The position numbers were made by a program, and so were the translations under genes. Source: Pseudoalteromonas piscicida (GTDB taxonomy: Bacteria > Pseudomonadota > Gammaproteobacteria > Enterobacterales > Alteromonadaceae). Taken from it: a DNA stretch of 64,000 nucleotides. Of the stretch, positions 24,291 to 33,772 are shown in pieces. The first letter of the stretch is position 1. Each line of letters opens with the position of its first letter. The notes under the pieces are model-generated. The model ran no database searches. It was not told where the DNA came from and saw only the letters and a list, made by a program, of their open reading frames with translations. The stretch is taken from contig NZ_CP011924.1 in assembly GCF_000238315.3 (NCBI RefSeq), forward strand, positions 62,001 to 126,000, given 5' to 3'.

Positions 24291-26561
24291 TTAAAACTTA
24301 TATTTAAGGTTGATACCGTACGTTCTAGGTGCGCCGTAATAACCAAGTTGAACCCCAGGTGCTGCGCTAAGATCGAAGCCGTGTTGGCGATAGCGTTTAT
24401 CGCCTAAGTTTTTGCCGTATAAACTTGCTTCCCAACTGTCGTCCGCGGAGCGGTAGTGTAGTGACATATCAAAGAGGGTGTAGCCAGATTGTGCGAGTAC
24501 CTCTGAACTGCTCACGGTGAGATAGGTTTTACTGCGATAGGCGGCACTAGCACGTAGTGAAAATTCGCCTTGTGTAAAGGCGCTAAAGAAGTATTCAAAG
24601 CTTGCACGGCCATTCCATTTGGGTGAATTAACCAGCTCCCTTTCATCGCTGACTTCTTTACCAAAGTCGCCGATGAGCTCATCATAACCGCCCCCTAAAT
24701 AGCCCAGATTGAGGTTCAGAGTGAGGTTATCGGAAGCCACGGCTTCGAGCTCCATTTCTGCGCCGTAAATAGTGGCTTTACCTGCATTTTCAAACAGTGA
24801 TAAAAACGCACCGGTGTCGGGGTCGATAGAAAAGCGGCTGAGCTGAAAGTTTTTGTAGTCATTGAAAAAAGCCGCGGTATTTAAGCGAATATTCTGATTA
24901 TTCAATAAAGACTTAGAGCCAATTTCATAGCTCCACAAGGTTTCTGGTTCAAAAGGTTGTGCAAATGAGGTGATCCGGCCGTTAAAACCGCCACTTTTAA
25001 ACCCTTTTCCAGCGCTTAGGTAAACCATACTGTCGTCAGAGATGGTGTAATCGAACACCACTTTTGGGGTAAATTCTTTCCACTCCTTGGATGCGCTGTA
25101 GCCTGTAGGGCTATAGCCAATCCCCGTGCCGAATACCGCCTCCATTTCCTCAGCTGTTGTTACACCGGTGCCAAAAAACTCCTCGCCGTTGGACGTGACT
25201 TCTTTTTTCTCTATGGTGTAGCGTGCGCCAAGCGTGACGTCGAGCTTTTCAGTCAAAGACCAAGAGAGGTTAGCGTAGAGGGCTGAGCTGGTATTTTCTT
25301 GATCGCGTTCTCCTGCGTTAATCACAGGCCAAGGTAGGTAAACCTCTGGCGCCACCATAACGAAAAAGTCCGGTGCTACGGAGCCGCCAAAACTCAGATC
25401 GTCCTCATTAATGTAATAGAGCCCAGATACCAAGGAGAACTTGTCGTCTTTGTATAACCATTGAAATTCTTGGCTTATCTGCTGTTGATCTTCGAAGTTA
25501 AAAATACCAAATGATGCATCGGGAGTGGCATCTAAGTCTAAGTGCGTGCGGTATTCCATTTCGCGTCGAGCAGTGATGGATTTAAATACCGAGTGGCCCG
25601 TGAGATATTCAAGTGTTAAGCTCGCTCCCGAGGTATCGAGCTCTTCTAAATCGTTGTAGTTAACGTCAACGACAAAAGGGTCTTCCTCAGGCGCATAATA
25701 GCCTTCTTTTATCACCGAATAGATAGGCGTTTCTCGATGTGGAGTGCGTGAGCTTGAGGGAGATGCGTTCGAGCCATCGACGACTAAATAGGCCGAAAAA
25801 TTCTCACTTGGTTGATAAAGTAAGCTGCCGCGCCATGCTAAGGTATCTTTGTCGTGGTCGTCACTATTGTTATAGCGATTCTCACTAAAACCATCTCGGC
25901 TACTTTTGGCAATCGCAAAACGTCCAGAGAGCGTGTCTTCAACCAATGCACCGTTGACGCTAGCTTTTACCGTTCGAGCATTATAATTTCCAAGCGCCAC
26001 GCTGACATACCCTTCGTTGTCTTGCGAAGGTTTGGCACTACTGAAACGCACCGCGCCACCTATGGTATTGCGACCGTAAAGGGTGCCTTGTGGACCACGT
26101 AATACCTCGATTTGCTCAGGGTCGACAACATCTAAAAAGGCACCTTGGACGCGCCCAAGATATACGTCATCAAGATACACACCAACGCCGGGATCGTTAA
26201 ATGAGATAGAGTCAATTTGGCCAATTCCGCGAATATAAATGACCGCGTTGGAAGCATCACCTGAGTGCAGGTTGAGGTTCGGAACGTGAGACGCCAAGTC
26301 ACCGAGATCTTGTACGTTCATCTTCTCAAGCTCTGAGGCGGAGAGGGCGGTCACCGCAAGCGCGACATCTTGTAGATTTTCGGTTTGCCGCGTTGCGGTA
26401 ACGCTGATCCGCTCAATTTTTTTGCTTTGCTCAGAGCTAAGCGTGGATTCCGCTTCGGCATAACTATGGCCTGATAATACTGTCGCTATCAGAAGTGACA
26501 AGGTATGCCGTGGTATTCCTTTGGTTGAACTGACTCTGTGCGATTGAGTTGCTGCAATCAT
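24291..26561 (-). CDS. TonB-dependent outer-membrane receptor
   Basis: I chose the ATG at 26561 (756 residues) because it opens the signal region (…LSLLIATVLSGHSYAEA) and has AAAGG upstream; an ATG at 26621 adds 20 hydrophilic residues. The TonB box area (IERISVTATR), the plug domain (NVQDLGDLASHVPNLNL, YIRGIGQ, EVLRGPQGTLYGRNTIGGAVRF) and the beta barrel, ending in the terminal aromatic strand TYGINLKYKF, are all present. It imports a large substrate using proton-motive force. The attached hydrolases suggest an ester or lipid-derived ligand; vitamin or iron specificity is not indicated by neighbours. Confidence 0.9.
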   Translation of the reverse strand: MIAATQSHRVSSTKGIPRHTLSLLIATVLSGHSYAEAESTLSSEQSKKIERISVTATRQTENLQDVALAVTALSASELEKMNVQDLGDLASHVPNLNLHSGDASNAVIYIRGIGQIDSISFNDPGVGVYLDDVYLGRVQGAFLDVVDPEQIEVLRGPQGTLYGRNTIGGAVRFSSAKPSQDNEGYVSVALGNYNARTVKASVNGALVEDTLSGRFAIAKSSRDGFSENRYNNSDDHDKDTLAWRGSLLYQPSENFSAYLVVDGSNASPSSSRTPHRETPIYSVIKEGYYAPEEDPFVVDVNYNDLEELDTSGASLTLEYLTGHSVFKSITARREMEYRTHLDLDATPDASFGIFNFEDQQQISQEFQWLYKDDKFSLVSGLYYINEDDLSFGGSVAPDFFVMVAPEVYLPWPVINAGERDQENTSSALYANLSWSLTEKLDVTLGARYTIEKKEVTSNGEEFFGTGVTTAEEMEAVFGTGIGYSPTGYSASKEWKEFTPKVVFDYTISDDSMVYLSAGKGFKSGGFNGRITSFAQPFEPETLWSYEIGSKSLLNNQNIRLNTAAFFNDYKNFQLSRFSIDPDTGAFLSLFENAGKATIYGAEMELEAVASDNLTLNLNLGYLGGGYDELIGDFGKEVSDERELVNSPKWNGRASFEYFFSAFTQGEFSLRASAAYRSKTYLTVSSSEVLAQSGYTLFDMSLHYRSADDSWEASLYGKNLGDKRYRQHGFDLSAAPGVQLGYYGAPRTYGINLKYKF

Positions 26562-26750
26562 GCTGAGTAACCTTTCGTCGTTATTATTATGTTCTTCAGT
26601 ATAGGAATGAAGAAAATTCAATAGCTAGGACAAAAACAGTCAACTTGATGAGCAAATTAGCTCAGGGTAGAGCAAAGCCGTACTCGACTAGTATTTAGTC
26701 AATAAATAGGTTAATTTTATTGCACCTAGAAAAGATACAATCCGAGTTGC

Positions 26751-28457
26751 ATGAAAAATACAATAACATTAACAATTACTTTGCTATTCTCGTTGCTACT
26801 AATGCTATCAACGCCGACTTTGGCATCTGAGAGTGAAAATAAGCTGCAGATCCATGTCCATTATCAGCAAGCCTCGGATTCATGGTTGATACAGTACAAA
26901 TTGCCTAAAGCAGTTGAGCGGGTAAGCTTTGCAAGACAAAGCAACTTCGACCGCACGCAGCACTACCAAATAACTCAACCGGACTTAAAGTGGCAGCAAG
27001 AAGATGGAGTACTATCAATCACCGCAGCGTATGGTAAAAAGTTTACGTCTTTCTCGCTTGCATTTGATTCGTTTTATGGTTTTATCCTAAAAGACTACAG
27101 CCAAAATGTGCAATACAGTGATGGCAGCGTTTTGTTTTACACCAATCATCTTAGCCTTAGTGAAAAGTTAACTGCGCAATCTGAGCCTATATTTGATGGG
27201 ACCCGGTTTTATTTTTATAGCCCTAAGACCGATATTGTTTTCTCGGGCAAGCGATATAAGCATAAGGCAAGCTGGGATTTAGCCGGAGATGGAACTTATA
27301 TTTACTTTGGCACGATCACTCCCATTGAGAATGACAACATGATAGCGGTGGTAGATCCTGCGCTGCCTAAGTGGGTGTGGCAAAACACACAAACGTATTT
27401 CCCCAAATTATTTGACTATTACGCCAAAAAACTTGATCAACCACTTAACTTCAAGCCAGTGGTATTTTTTAATTATGCACACTTAGCTGACGATTTTGCC
27501 AATTATGAAGGGGGAACGTTAGCTGGACTGGTGCAGTTAAGTGTGAATGGTAAACGTTGGCAAAACAAAGACAGTGAGCGTTTTAATCAGCTCTTCCACT
27601 TTCTTGCTCATGAATCCGCTCATTTTTGGAATGGTCAAATGTATGCGGTTGAAGACCATGGACATGCTTGGCTTCACGAAGGGGGAGCCGATGCTTTTGC
27701 TAACTTTGCGATGCTTGAGTTTGGTTTTATTGACGCTAAACAGTGGTTACAAAAATTTGAAGAGTCAGCCAATCAATGTTTATTGAACAAAGAGCAAACG
27801 GCGCTTAACGAATCAGCGAAGTTGCAACGATACAAAAACTATTATTCTTGTGGCGCGGTAATGGCGCTTGCTAGTCATTATCAGGTTCAAGCTACAAACC
27901 CCTCGCTGTCACTTTTTGATATCTGGCGACATCTATTCGCACAAAGTAAGGCCTACTCATACAATCAAAGCGATTACTTTAATGTACTAAATGGCTTAAT
28001 CGGTAATGATAGGCTTGCTAAGGTGCTGGGACGTTTTAGCGATCAAAGAGTGGAAGATAACCTCAGCGAAATAGAGACTTGGTTTGAAGGCACTGTGCTA
28101 AAGGGGGCTGTGTCAACGGACTACCCTAGTTTTTACCATCAACATTGGGGTAAAGAGATTATAATAGAACTAATGCGTACTCATTGCAGCAGGATTAGCC
28201 TCAGCTATTACGATGACTATATCAAGACCTACCCGATAGAGAACTGCAAAGTATTTGACCATGACATGGAGATACAGTTTGTAGATGGAGTGGATCTGCT
28301 TAAAAATGGGGGATCGGCTTATCAAGCTTTCAAAGCAAAATGTCAGCGCGGTGGCGTTGTTAATTTTGCAGATAGAGCAAAGCAACCTGTTGCCCAAATC
28401 CGCTGTTTGGATCAAGTCGGTGCACTTACGCCTTACATAAAATTAACGACCGAATAA
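26751..28457 (+). CDS. Secreted M1-like (gluzincin) metallopeptidase homologue
   Basis: This 568-residue protein has a signal peptide of about 26 residues (…STPTLASES). The zinc site is complete: HEXXH at residues 287-291 (HESAH) and the third ligand Glu at about 310 (HEGGAD), exactly the HExxH-x18-E spacing of the gluzincins. The usual M1 exopeptidase motif GAMEN is not evident, so an aminopeptidase activity is not assured. The N-terminal beta-sandwich (about 30-190) and C-terminal part do not match a named family. It is divergent from the TonB operon. Confidence 0.65.
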   Translation: MKNTITLTITLLFSLLLMLSTPTLASESENKLQIHVHYQQASDSWLIQYKLPKAVERVSFARQSNFDRTQHYQITQPDLKWQQEDGVLSITAAYGKKFTSFSLAFDSFYGFILKDYSQNVQYSDGSVLFYTNHLSLSEKLTAQSEPIFDGTRFYFYSPKTDIVFSGKRYKHKASWDLAGDGTYIYFGTITPIENDNMIAVVDPALPKWVWQNTQTYFPKLFDYYAKKLDQPLNFKPVVFFNYAHLADDFANYEGGTLAGLVQLSVNGKRWQNKDSERFNQLFHFLAHESAHFWNGQMYAVEDHGHAWLHEGGADAFANFAMLEFGFIDAKQWLQKFEESANQCLLNKEQTALNESAKLQRYKNYYSCGAVMALASHYQVQATNPSLSLFDIWRHLFAQSKAYSYNQSDYFNVLNGLIGNDRLAKVLGRFSDQRVEDNLSEIETWFEGTVLKGAVSTDYPSFYHQHWGKEIIIELMRTHCSRISLSYYDDYIKTYPIENCKVFDHDMEIQFVDGVDLLKNGGSAYQAFKAKCQRGGVVNFADRAKQPVAQIRCLDQVGALTPYIKLTTE

Positions 28458-28523
28458 TCTAACCCAAGGATGTATGGAGGCGATATTTTTATTAAAAAAG
28501 TTGGACGAGCAACCATAGTGAGG

Positions 28524-28551
28524 TGTGATACGAATTTGAGCTTGTATCACA
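28524..28551 (+). terminator. Hairpin after the metallopeptidase gene
   Basis: TGTGATAC (28524-28531) pairs with GTATCACA (28544-28551) across 12 nt, followed by a short T-run. It lies 66 bp after the stop. Confidence 0.45.
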
Positions 28552-28644
28552 TTTCAACATTATTTATTCAACCGCAGCTCAGGTTATTTATGATTAATAT
28601 CCATACTCCCCCCTATACATAGTCGCTGTATCTACTTATTAGCA

Positions 28645-28857
28645 GTGATGTGTCTAACTTACAGGTTCGACAGTAATTCTTTGCTAAAAGATTTCTTTTA
28701 TGTGCTGACTGGTGAGCCTGCGTATTACTCACGCTTTGGGTTTAACCACTCCCCAAGGCTTACGGCTTCAGGGATACCTGCAGAATATTTTATGATTAAC
28801 AGCTGGTGTGAAAGTATCCCTAGTGGAGACGTTGGTTTCGATCTAGCGTTTGGGTGA
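28645..28857 (+). pseudogene. C-terminal remnant of a YhbS-like GNAT acetyltransferase
   Basis: The reading frame gives VLTGEPAYYSRFGF, then GIPAEYFMINSW and IPSGDVGFDLAFG. This is the characteristic end of YhbS-type N-acetyltransferases: VLGEPAYYxRFGF, then a PxxxFM segment, then a G-x-V-x-F-x-AF finish. The acetyl-CoA-binding core that should precede it is missing: upstream DNA has no matching frame back to the terminator hairpin. Decay rather than a complete gene. Confidence 0.6.
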
Positions 28858-29202
28858 AGCCATGCAAAATCTTGGATAAGTGTTGACCTAAATCTGGAAG
28901 GCACTATCGAAATTTACTCAAATAAAACAGTATTGTTTCGGGTACTAACAATTGGCTAGTTTCAATTGTTGATAAAAAAGGTATTAAAATTTCAAAGTGC
29001 AACATTTTTTTAAGTGATAACTTTTTGTAAGTAATGGTTTTAATTTTCATTTCTGCTGTAAATTACACTTAATAACTGGTTTGGAGGTTGGGATTGTTCA
29101 GTTTGATAATTAACCTATAATTAATTTGGCAGGTAGAAATAAAACTGATAACCTACCGTCCGTCTTAAAATAATCTCACTTAAACACAAGGATTATAGTG
29201 TT
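28858..29202. other. AT-rich intergenic region
   Basis: There is no credible reading frame on either strand. It contains the leader and promoter of the small membrane protein at 29203 and probable debris from the GNAT gene. I see no repeat or RNA motif I can name. Confidence 0.5.
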
Positions 29203-29451
29203 ATGAATGCTCAAAGATTGGAGCGCATATTAAGTGCGTTTTTGCCTTCTTTTATTGCCAAGCAACTGGCTAAATCACCAAAGCTTTTGTTGTTTGTTGT
29301 TCTATTTATCACCTTACTCGTCATTTTTATTATTAAAGTTGCCTCTTTTGCTATTTACTCTTTGGTCGTGGGAGCTGTGTTATTCGGCTGCTGGATGGCG
29401 TGGAGTGGCACTAAACGCATCATGTCGAAGCGCAAGAAACGAGTCTCTTAA
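29203..29451 (+). CDS. Small two-helix membrane protein
   Basis: The 82-residue product has two adjacent hydrophobic segments (LLLFVVLFITLLVIFII, then ASFAIYSLVVGAVLFGCWMAW) and a strongly basic C-terminus (KRIMSKRKKRVS). It has AAGGA upstream. It lies 128 bp before the coiled-coil SHOCT-like protein on the same strand, and the two may act together. I do not recognise a family. Confidence 0.6.
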   Translation: MNAQRLERILSAFLPSFIAKQLAKSPKLLLFVVLFITLLVIFIIKVASFAIYSLVVGAVLFGCWMAWSGTKRIMSKRKKRVS

Positions 29452-29579
29452 AGTTAAGTCAAGATACTCTGGGCTTAATAATTATTACTTAATTAATCTG
29501 AAATATATTTTGTCGGTTTGTCTGCCGTATTAGATATTACATAAATTGAAAATCTCAATCTATTTAAGGAAAAATAACC

Positions 29580-30146
29580 ATGAGTCTATTAAATAAATTC
29601 AAAACTCAAGCGCAATCTATTGGTAGTAGTATTGGCGAATCTACCAGTAAACTAAGCGGTGATATTGTGTCTTCAACAAAAGACAATGCAAAGCTTGCTG
29701 GTTTGAAATCAGATATCGCATCAATCGATGGTCAACTTAATATTGCATACCAAGATATTGGCCGCAAATACATTGAAAACCTAATCAAAAACGATGGTGC
29801 AAACCTTGAAGTTGTATTGCAAGACACTATCGAGCGTATCGACCCATTAATTAAGCGTAAAGATGATTTAGAAGCAGAAGTTATTGCTATTGAGAAGCAA
29901 CTAAAAGATCAGATTGTTATTCAGGAAAAAGCGGTTTTCCAAAAAGAATTTGATGGTGAAAAGGAGAAGCTAGAAAAAGCGCTAAAGCTTGATGTTATCT
30001 CACAAGACGAATTTGATACTAAGCTGGCTAAAGCGCGTTTGAAACTAGACAATTTCGATGAAATTCGTAAAACCAAAAAGCAGCACGAAATGGGTCTAAT
30101 CAATAAAGAAGAATTAAAAGAAAAGCTAACGGCATTAGGTGCGTAA
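29580..30146 (+). CDS. Coiled-coil protein with SHOCT-like C-terminal repeats
   Basis: This 188-residue cytoplasmic protein has a Ser/Gly-rich N-terminus (FKTQAQSIGSSIGESTSKLSG), then long charged helices (about 35-135). Two short modules end it: LEKALKLDVISQDEFDTKLA and KKQHEMGLINKEELKEKL. Each has the SHOCT-like pattern (L-x-x-G/D-x-I-x-x-x-E-F/L) seen at the C-termini of many small oligomerising or tethering proteins. AAGGA lies upstream of the ATG. A scaffold role beside the membrane protein at 29203 is possible but only inferred. Confidence 0.6.
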   Translation: MSLLNKFKTQAQSIGSSIGESTSKLSGDIVSSTKDNAKLAGLKSDIASIDGQLNIAYQDIGRKYIENLIKNDGANLEVVLQDTIERIDPLIKRKDDLEAEVIAIEKQLKDQIVIQEKAVFQKEFDGEKEKLEKALKLDVISQDEFDTKLAKARLKLDNFDEIRKTKKQHEMGLINKEELKEKLTALGA

Positions 30147-30281
30147 TTTAGCTATCAAAAGCTTAATTGCCTCGGATTCGCCAGCGCTAATAATTTAACC
30201 GTTATATGCGCTGGCCAAATTATCCCCTAGCGAAAAGCCGCAATATCTCACATCTCGTGTACATCATTTCTAACCAATGGA

Positions 30282-30830
30282 TTACTCAATTCGAAGACTT
30301 TTTATTGCAAGGCTTGCTTCACCACCTTCCACATCCGTTAAATCTGGTACGAAGTAAAGTGCTGAAACATGCTTGAGTATGACCCCTTTGTCTTTTGACC
30401 AAGCAGGTGTCCAATTAGGCCTGGCAAAATCACTCAAAGATACGTTGACTGTATGCCAAGTGTTTGATGCAGGTAATTTAGTTTGGTAGTGAGCATAGCT
30501 TTTATCACCTGAACCGCCATACTCCTGTTGCGATAACTTAACGATTAAAGCGTTATCACTTTTATAAGTCAGTGCGATGTTGAATTGAGAGGGGAGCTGT
30601 TTTGTGGGCAAGTCGTAAATAAGTTCTACCCAAGAGTTGTTTTGTTTGTCGACTCGAGGTACGCGTTTAAACTGAATTGCAACTTGCTCTTCATTAACAA
30701 GCGGGCCGTTCAGAATTGCTTGGCTGCCATGCGGATCGGTCGCAAAACGCCATTGTTTTGGGTTTAAGTTTGGCTGAGTATAGCTACAGCCAGAAACCGC
30801 AACAACGAGTAAAAGTGATAAAAAACGCAT
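30282..30830 (-). CDS. Lipoprotein of unknown function
   Basis: The 182-residue protein has a lipobox (LLVVAVSGCS, Cys near residue 15). The mature part looks like a beta-sandwich: NSWVELIYDLPTKQLPSQFNIALTYKSD, NTWHTVNVSLSDF, and SLAIKSLRIE as the last strand. The pattern resembles carbohydrate-binding-like jelly rolls, but no catalytic part is attached. It is probably attached to the outer membrane. It faces an inverted repeat (30180-30187 with 30208-30215) at its 3' side. Confidence 0.55.
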   Translation of the reverse strand: MRFLSLLLVVAVSGCSYTQPNLNPKQWRFATDPHGSQAILNGPLVNEEQVAIQFKRVPRVDKQNNSWVELIYDLPTKQLPSQFNIALTYKSDNALIVKLSQQEYGGSGDKSYAHYQTKLPASNTWHTVNVSLSDFARPNWTPAWSKDKGVILKHVSALYFVPDLTDVEGGEASLAIKSLRIE

Positions 30831-31071
30831 AGAAAAAGCCTTAGAACAACGTCCCTAAAATATAATTTTTTAGTGTATTTACAAGGAGGTAATATGACAA
30901 CGGGCGCATGTGCATTTTTGGCCAATGTTAGAAAATTTCAAGTCATCATACTTCTATGTGGCTTGCTAAAGTTATGGCACCCATCATGAGAGATTGATTT
31001 ATTGGTGTGGTTGATCTCATACTCTTTCTAATACAGGTTAGCTAGGGCCTAGCAAACAAATAAGGAATCGT

Positions 31072-33762
31072 ATGGAAACGGAGTTTATCTCTTTTATTTT
31101 TTATCTTTTTGTATTTATTGGCGCTGTTTTCGCTCTACAAGATAGACAAAGGCTCAAGCAACTTGTCAAAAAAGTACATCAGTTACAAAATACGATAGAG
31201 CAGCAAAGTCGCCGGATCTCGACACTTGAAGGTCGTGAATTATCAGATCAAGCATGCTCAGAGCAAACACATTCAGAGAATAAGCTATCTGAGTGTGGAC
31301 AAAAGAATGGCGAAACAGCTCATAGTACATCATTAACAGCACGGACTGCATTGGGCGAATCCACGGCAACAGCCAATCATACACAACCTCAGCAGCCTGA
31401 AAGTACGGTCACTATCGCAAGAGCTAAGCCTAGTAAGAGTAAACCTGCCTTTGAATTTGACTTTACTTTAGATTCCTTATTAAAAGGAAATGGACTTTTT
31501 TGGATAGGTGCCGTAGTACTAGCTCTTGGCGGCGTTTTTCTAGCTAAGTACTCTATTGAAGTCGGACTTCTTCCCCCAAGTGTGCGAGTGATACTGGGGG
31601 CCCTTTTTGGAATCAGTTTGGTTACTGCCGCTGAAGTCGTAAATCGCTACAAAGAAAAGCTAAAAATTAATACTCCATACATTTCTGCAGCGCTTGCCAG
31701 TGGTGGCGTGATCACTTGCTTTGCCATGACATTGGTTGCTTTTGATTTCTATCATTTTATACCGGCTAATATGGCCTTTGTTTTACTCGCTATTATTTCA
31801 TTGGCTGCGACCTCTTTGGCACTGAGATTTGGCCCCGTGCTCGCCGGTATTGGCATCGTTGGTGCGTATGTCGTGCCTGCTTTGGTATCGACAGGTTCTA
31901 ATAATATCGGTGCGTTACTGCTGTATATCAGCTTTGTTTCACTCTCTGCGATATGGGTTGCGGATTATGTGAAGCGCAAATGGTTGTGGTGGCAAAGTTT
32001 TGTTGGTCATTTCTTATGGTTTTGCACCGCGGTTGCGGTTGGTGGAAGCGGCGACTTTTGGGTGCTGCTGATTTTTGCGCTTATCTCTATGTACTTATAT
32101 GTGTTGGTAGACGTACTGGGTTGGCGACTGACGAATTCAATGATAAGTCCTTTGCCTATCAAAGATCTATTAATGCCAAGAAAAGAGCAGTTGGGAATTT
32201 TACTCCCACTGTTATTTATCGCATGTGCGCTAATAATAAAAACCCAAATCGATACGCTTATTTGGGCTAATGTCTTATTTGCTAGCGTTGTTTTGTGTGC
32301 GGCTTATAGACATAGTGCATTGGATAGTTGGCCATTTTATTTGCTATTGTTTGTACTTCTCTCATTCTACTTGATGCCCAAAGTGGGCACTTACGACGAC
32401 GTACTTTTTCCTTTCATCGGTAAGTATTTGTTTATCCAAGTAGCAGTGGTCATCATGTTGTTATTTAGCATGATGATGATTAAGCGATATCCATCAAGAC
32501 TCGCTTATTTGATGCTGTTGAACTTGGCACCACTTGCGCTTTACGGTGTAAGCTACGCTATTTCTCCTAAAGTCGCAGAAGCAATTTTATATCCTGTATG
32601 GGCGGTTGAAATGTTGGTCATCGGGCTTTTTGCTTCGTATTGTGCGATGAAAACGGATACAAATATTCAGCAGGTCACTTACCTTATTTTGGCGAACGCT
32701 ATGCTGAGTTTGTGTTTTACGATGTTACTCTCGGCAAGCTCGTTGACTTTAGCGATTGCGGCACAAGTAGCGTCTATGAGTTATTTGAGCTGGAAGTACA
32801 AAGTGCGTTTACCTGATTGGTTGTATAAAGCTGCACTTATTGCTGTTGTTACCCGTCTTACTTTTGCGCCTTGGCTTGCAGATTACAAGCACGAAACGAT
32901 TTTATCCATACACTGGACACTTGTTGTCTATCCGTTGGTGCTGGGCATTATTTGGTTTGCTACCAAATACAACCCTTCAAAGACCCTGAACACTTGGTTT
33001 ATGGGTGTCGCAATGCATATTGTGGCGCTTCTGGTCACGACCGAAACAAGCTATCTATTGATTGGTGACTACCCTGATTTTACTAACCTCAGTTTCCAAG
33101 AATCCGTGTTGCTAGCTTTGAATTGGCTAGTGCTTGGCGCTGTATATCTGTGCCGAGGGCAGCTCAGCGACAAGGGCAACAGACTTTATCCGCTTGCCGC
33201 GAGCTTGCTATTACTTGGAAGCGCGTTGCTCCACGCCGATATTTCGTTTGCCAATAATCCGTTTTTGGATAGGCAATATATTGGAGGCGGTGTGATTAAT
33301 TGGCTACTTTTGCAGTGGTTGATACCAGCATGCGTATTTGCTGTCATGCTCCAGTTTAAGTTAATGCCACCGCAATTTAAGCGTTTGGTATACGGCCTGA
33401 TAGCCTTGCTAGGGATCTTATTTATCAACGGTGAAATTCGGGCCTTATTTCATGAGGGTTTCCTTGTGCTGTCGATGCCGATGGAACAACCCGAGTTATA
33501 TACCTATTCAATTGTTTGGCTATTGATTTCAACCGTATTGATTTTTGTTGCCAAGCGGATAGAGCATAAAGTGCTGATTAACGCCGGTTTTGCAGGGCTA
33601 GCCATTGTTATTTTAAAAGCCTTTGTGGTCGATATGGCAAATCTTGAAGGCTTGCTGCGAGCCTTGTCTTTTATCGGTTTAGGCTTATGCCTAGTGGGAA
33701 TTGGTTGGCTGTTTCAAAAAATGCAGGATCAGCCCAGAGAGGTAAAACCAACGGCGGACTGA
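31072..33762 (+). CDS. DUF2339 multi-pass membrane protein
   Basis: The 896-residue protein has an N-terminal helix and coiled coil (QRLKQLVKKVHQLQNTIEQQ). A polar linker of about 80 residues rich in Thr/Ser/Gln follows. From residue 140 on there are some two dozen membrane helices, starting with NGLFWIGAVVLALGGVFLAKYSIE. This is the usual entry to the DUF2339 family. The end (LLRALSFIGLGLCLVGIGWLFQKMQ) is also typical. Its function is unknown; it is a single gene with TAAGGAA upstream. Confidence 0.8.
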   Translation: METEFISFIFYLFVFIGAVFALQDRQRLKQLVKKVHQLQNTIEQQSRRISTLEGRELSDQACSEQTHSENKLSECGQKNGETAHSTSLTARTALGESTATANHTQPQQPESTVTIARAKPSKSKPAFEFDFTLDSLLKGNGLFWIGAVVLALGGVFLAKYSIEVGLLPPSVRVILGALFGISLVTAAEVVNRYKEKLKINTPYISAALASGGVITCFAMTLVAFDFYHFIPANMAFVLLAIISLAATSLALRFGPVLAGIGIVGAYVVPALVSTGSNNIGALLLYISFVSLSAIWVADYVKRKWLWWQSFVGHFLWFCTAVAVGGSGDFWVLLIFALISMYLYVLVDVLGWRLTNSMISPLPIKDLLMPRKEQLGILLPLLFIACALIIKTQIDTLIWANVLFASVVLCAAYRHSALDSWPFYLLLFVLLSFYLMPKVGTYDDVLFPFIGKYLFIQVAVVIMLLFSMMMIKRYPSRLAYLMLLNLAPLALYGVSYAISPKVAEAILYPVWAVEMLVIGLFASYCAMKTDTNIQQVTYLILANAMLSLCFTMLLSASSLTLAIAAQVASMSYLSWKYKVRLPDWLYKAALIAVVTRLTFAPWLADYKHETILSIHWTLVVYPLVLGIIWFATKYNPSKTLNTWFMGVAMHIVALLVTTETSYLLIGDYPDFTNLSFQESVLLALNWLVLGAVYLCRGQLSDKGNRLYPLAASLLLLGSALLHADISFANNPFLDRQYIGGGVINWLLLQWLIPACVFAVMLQFKLMPPQFKRLVYGLIALLGILFINGEIRALFHEGFLVLSMPMEQPELYTYSIVWLLISTVLIFVAKRIEHKVLINAGFAGLAIVILKAFVVDMANLEGLLRALSFIGLGLCLVGIGWLFQKMQDQPREVKPTAD

Positions 33763-33772
33763 CCCCACATTT

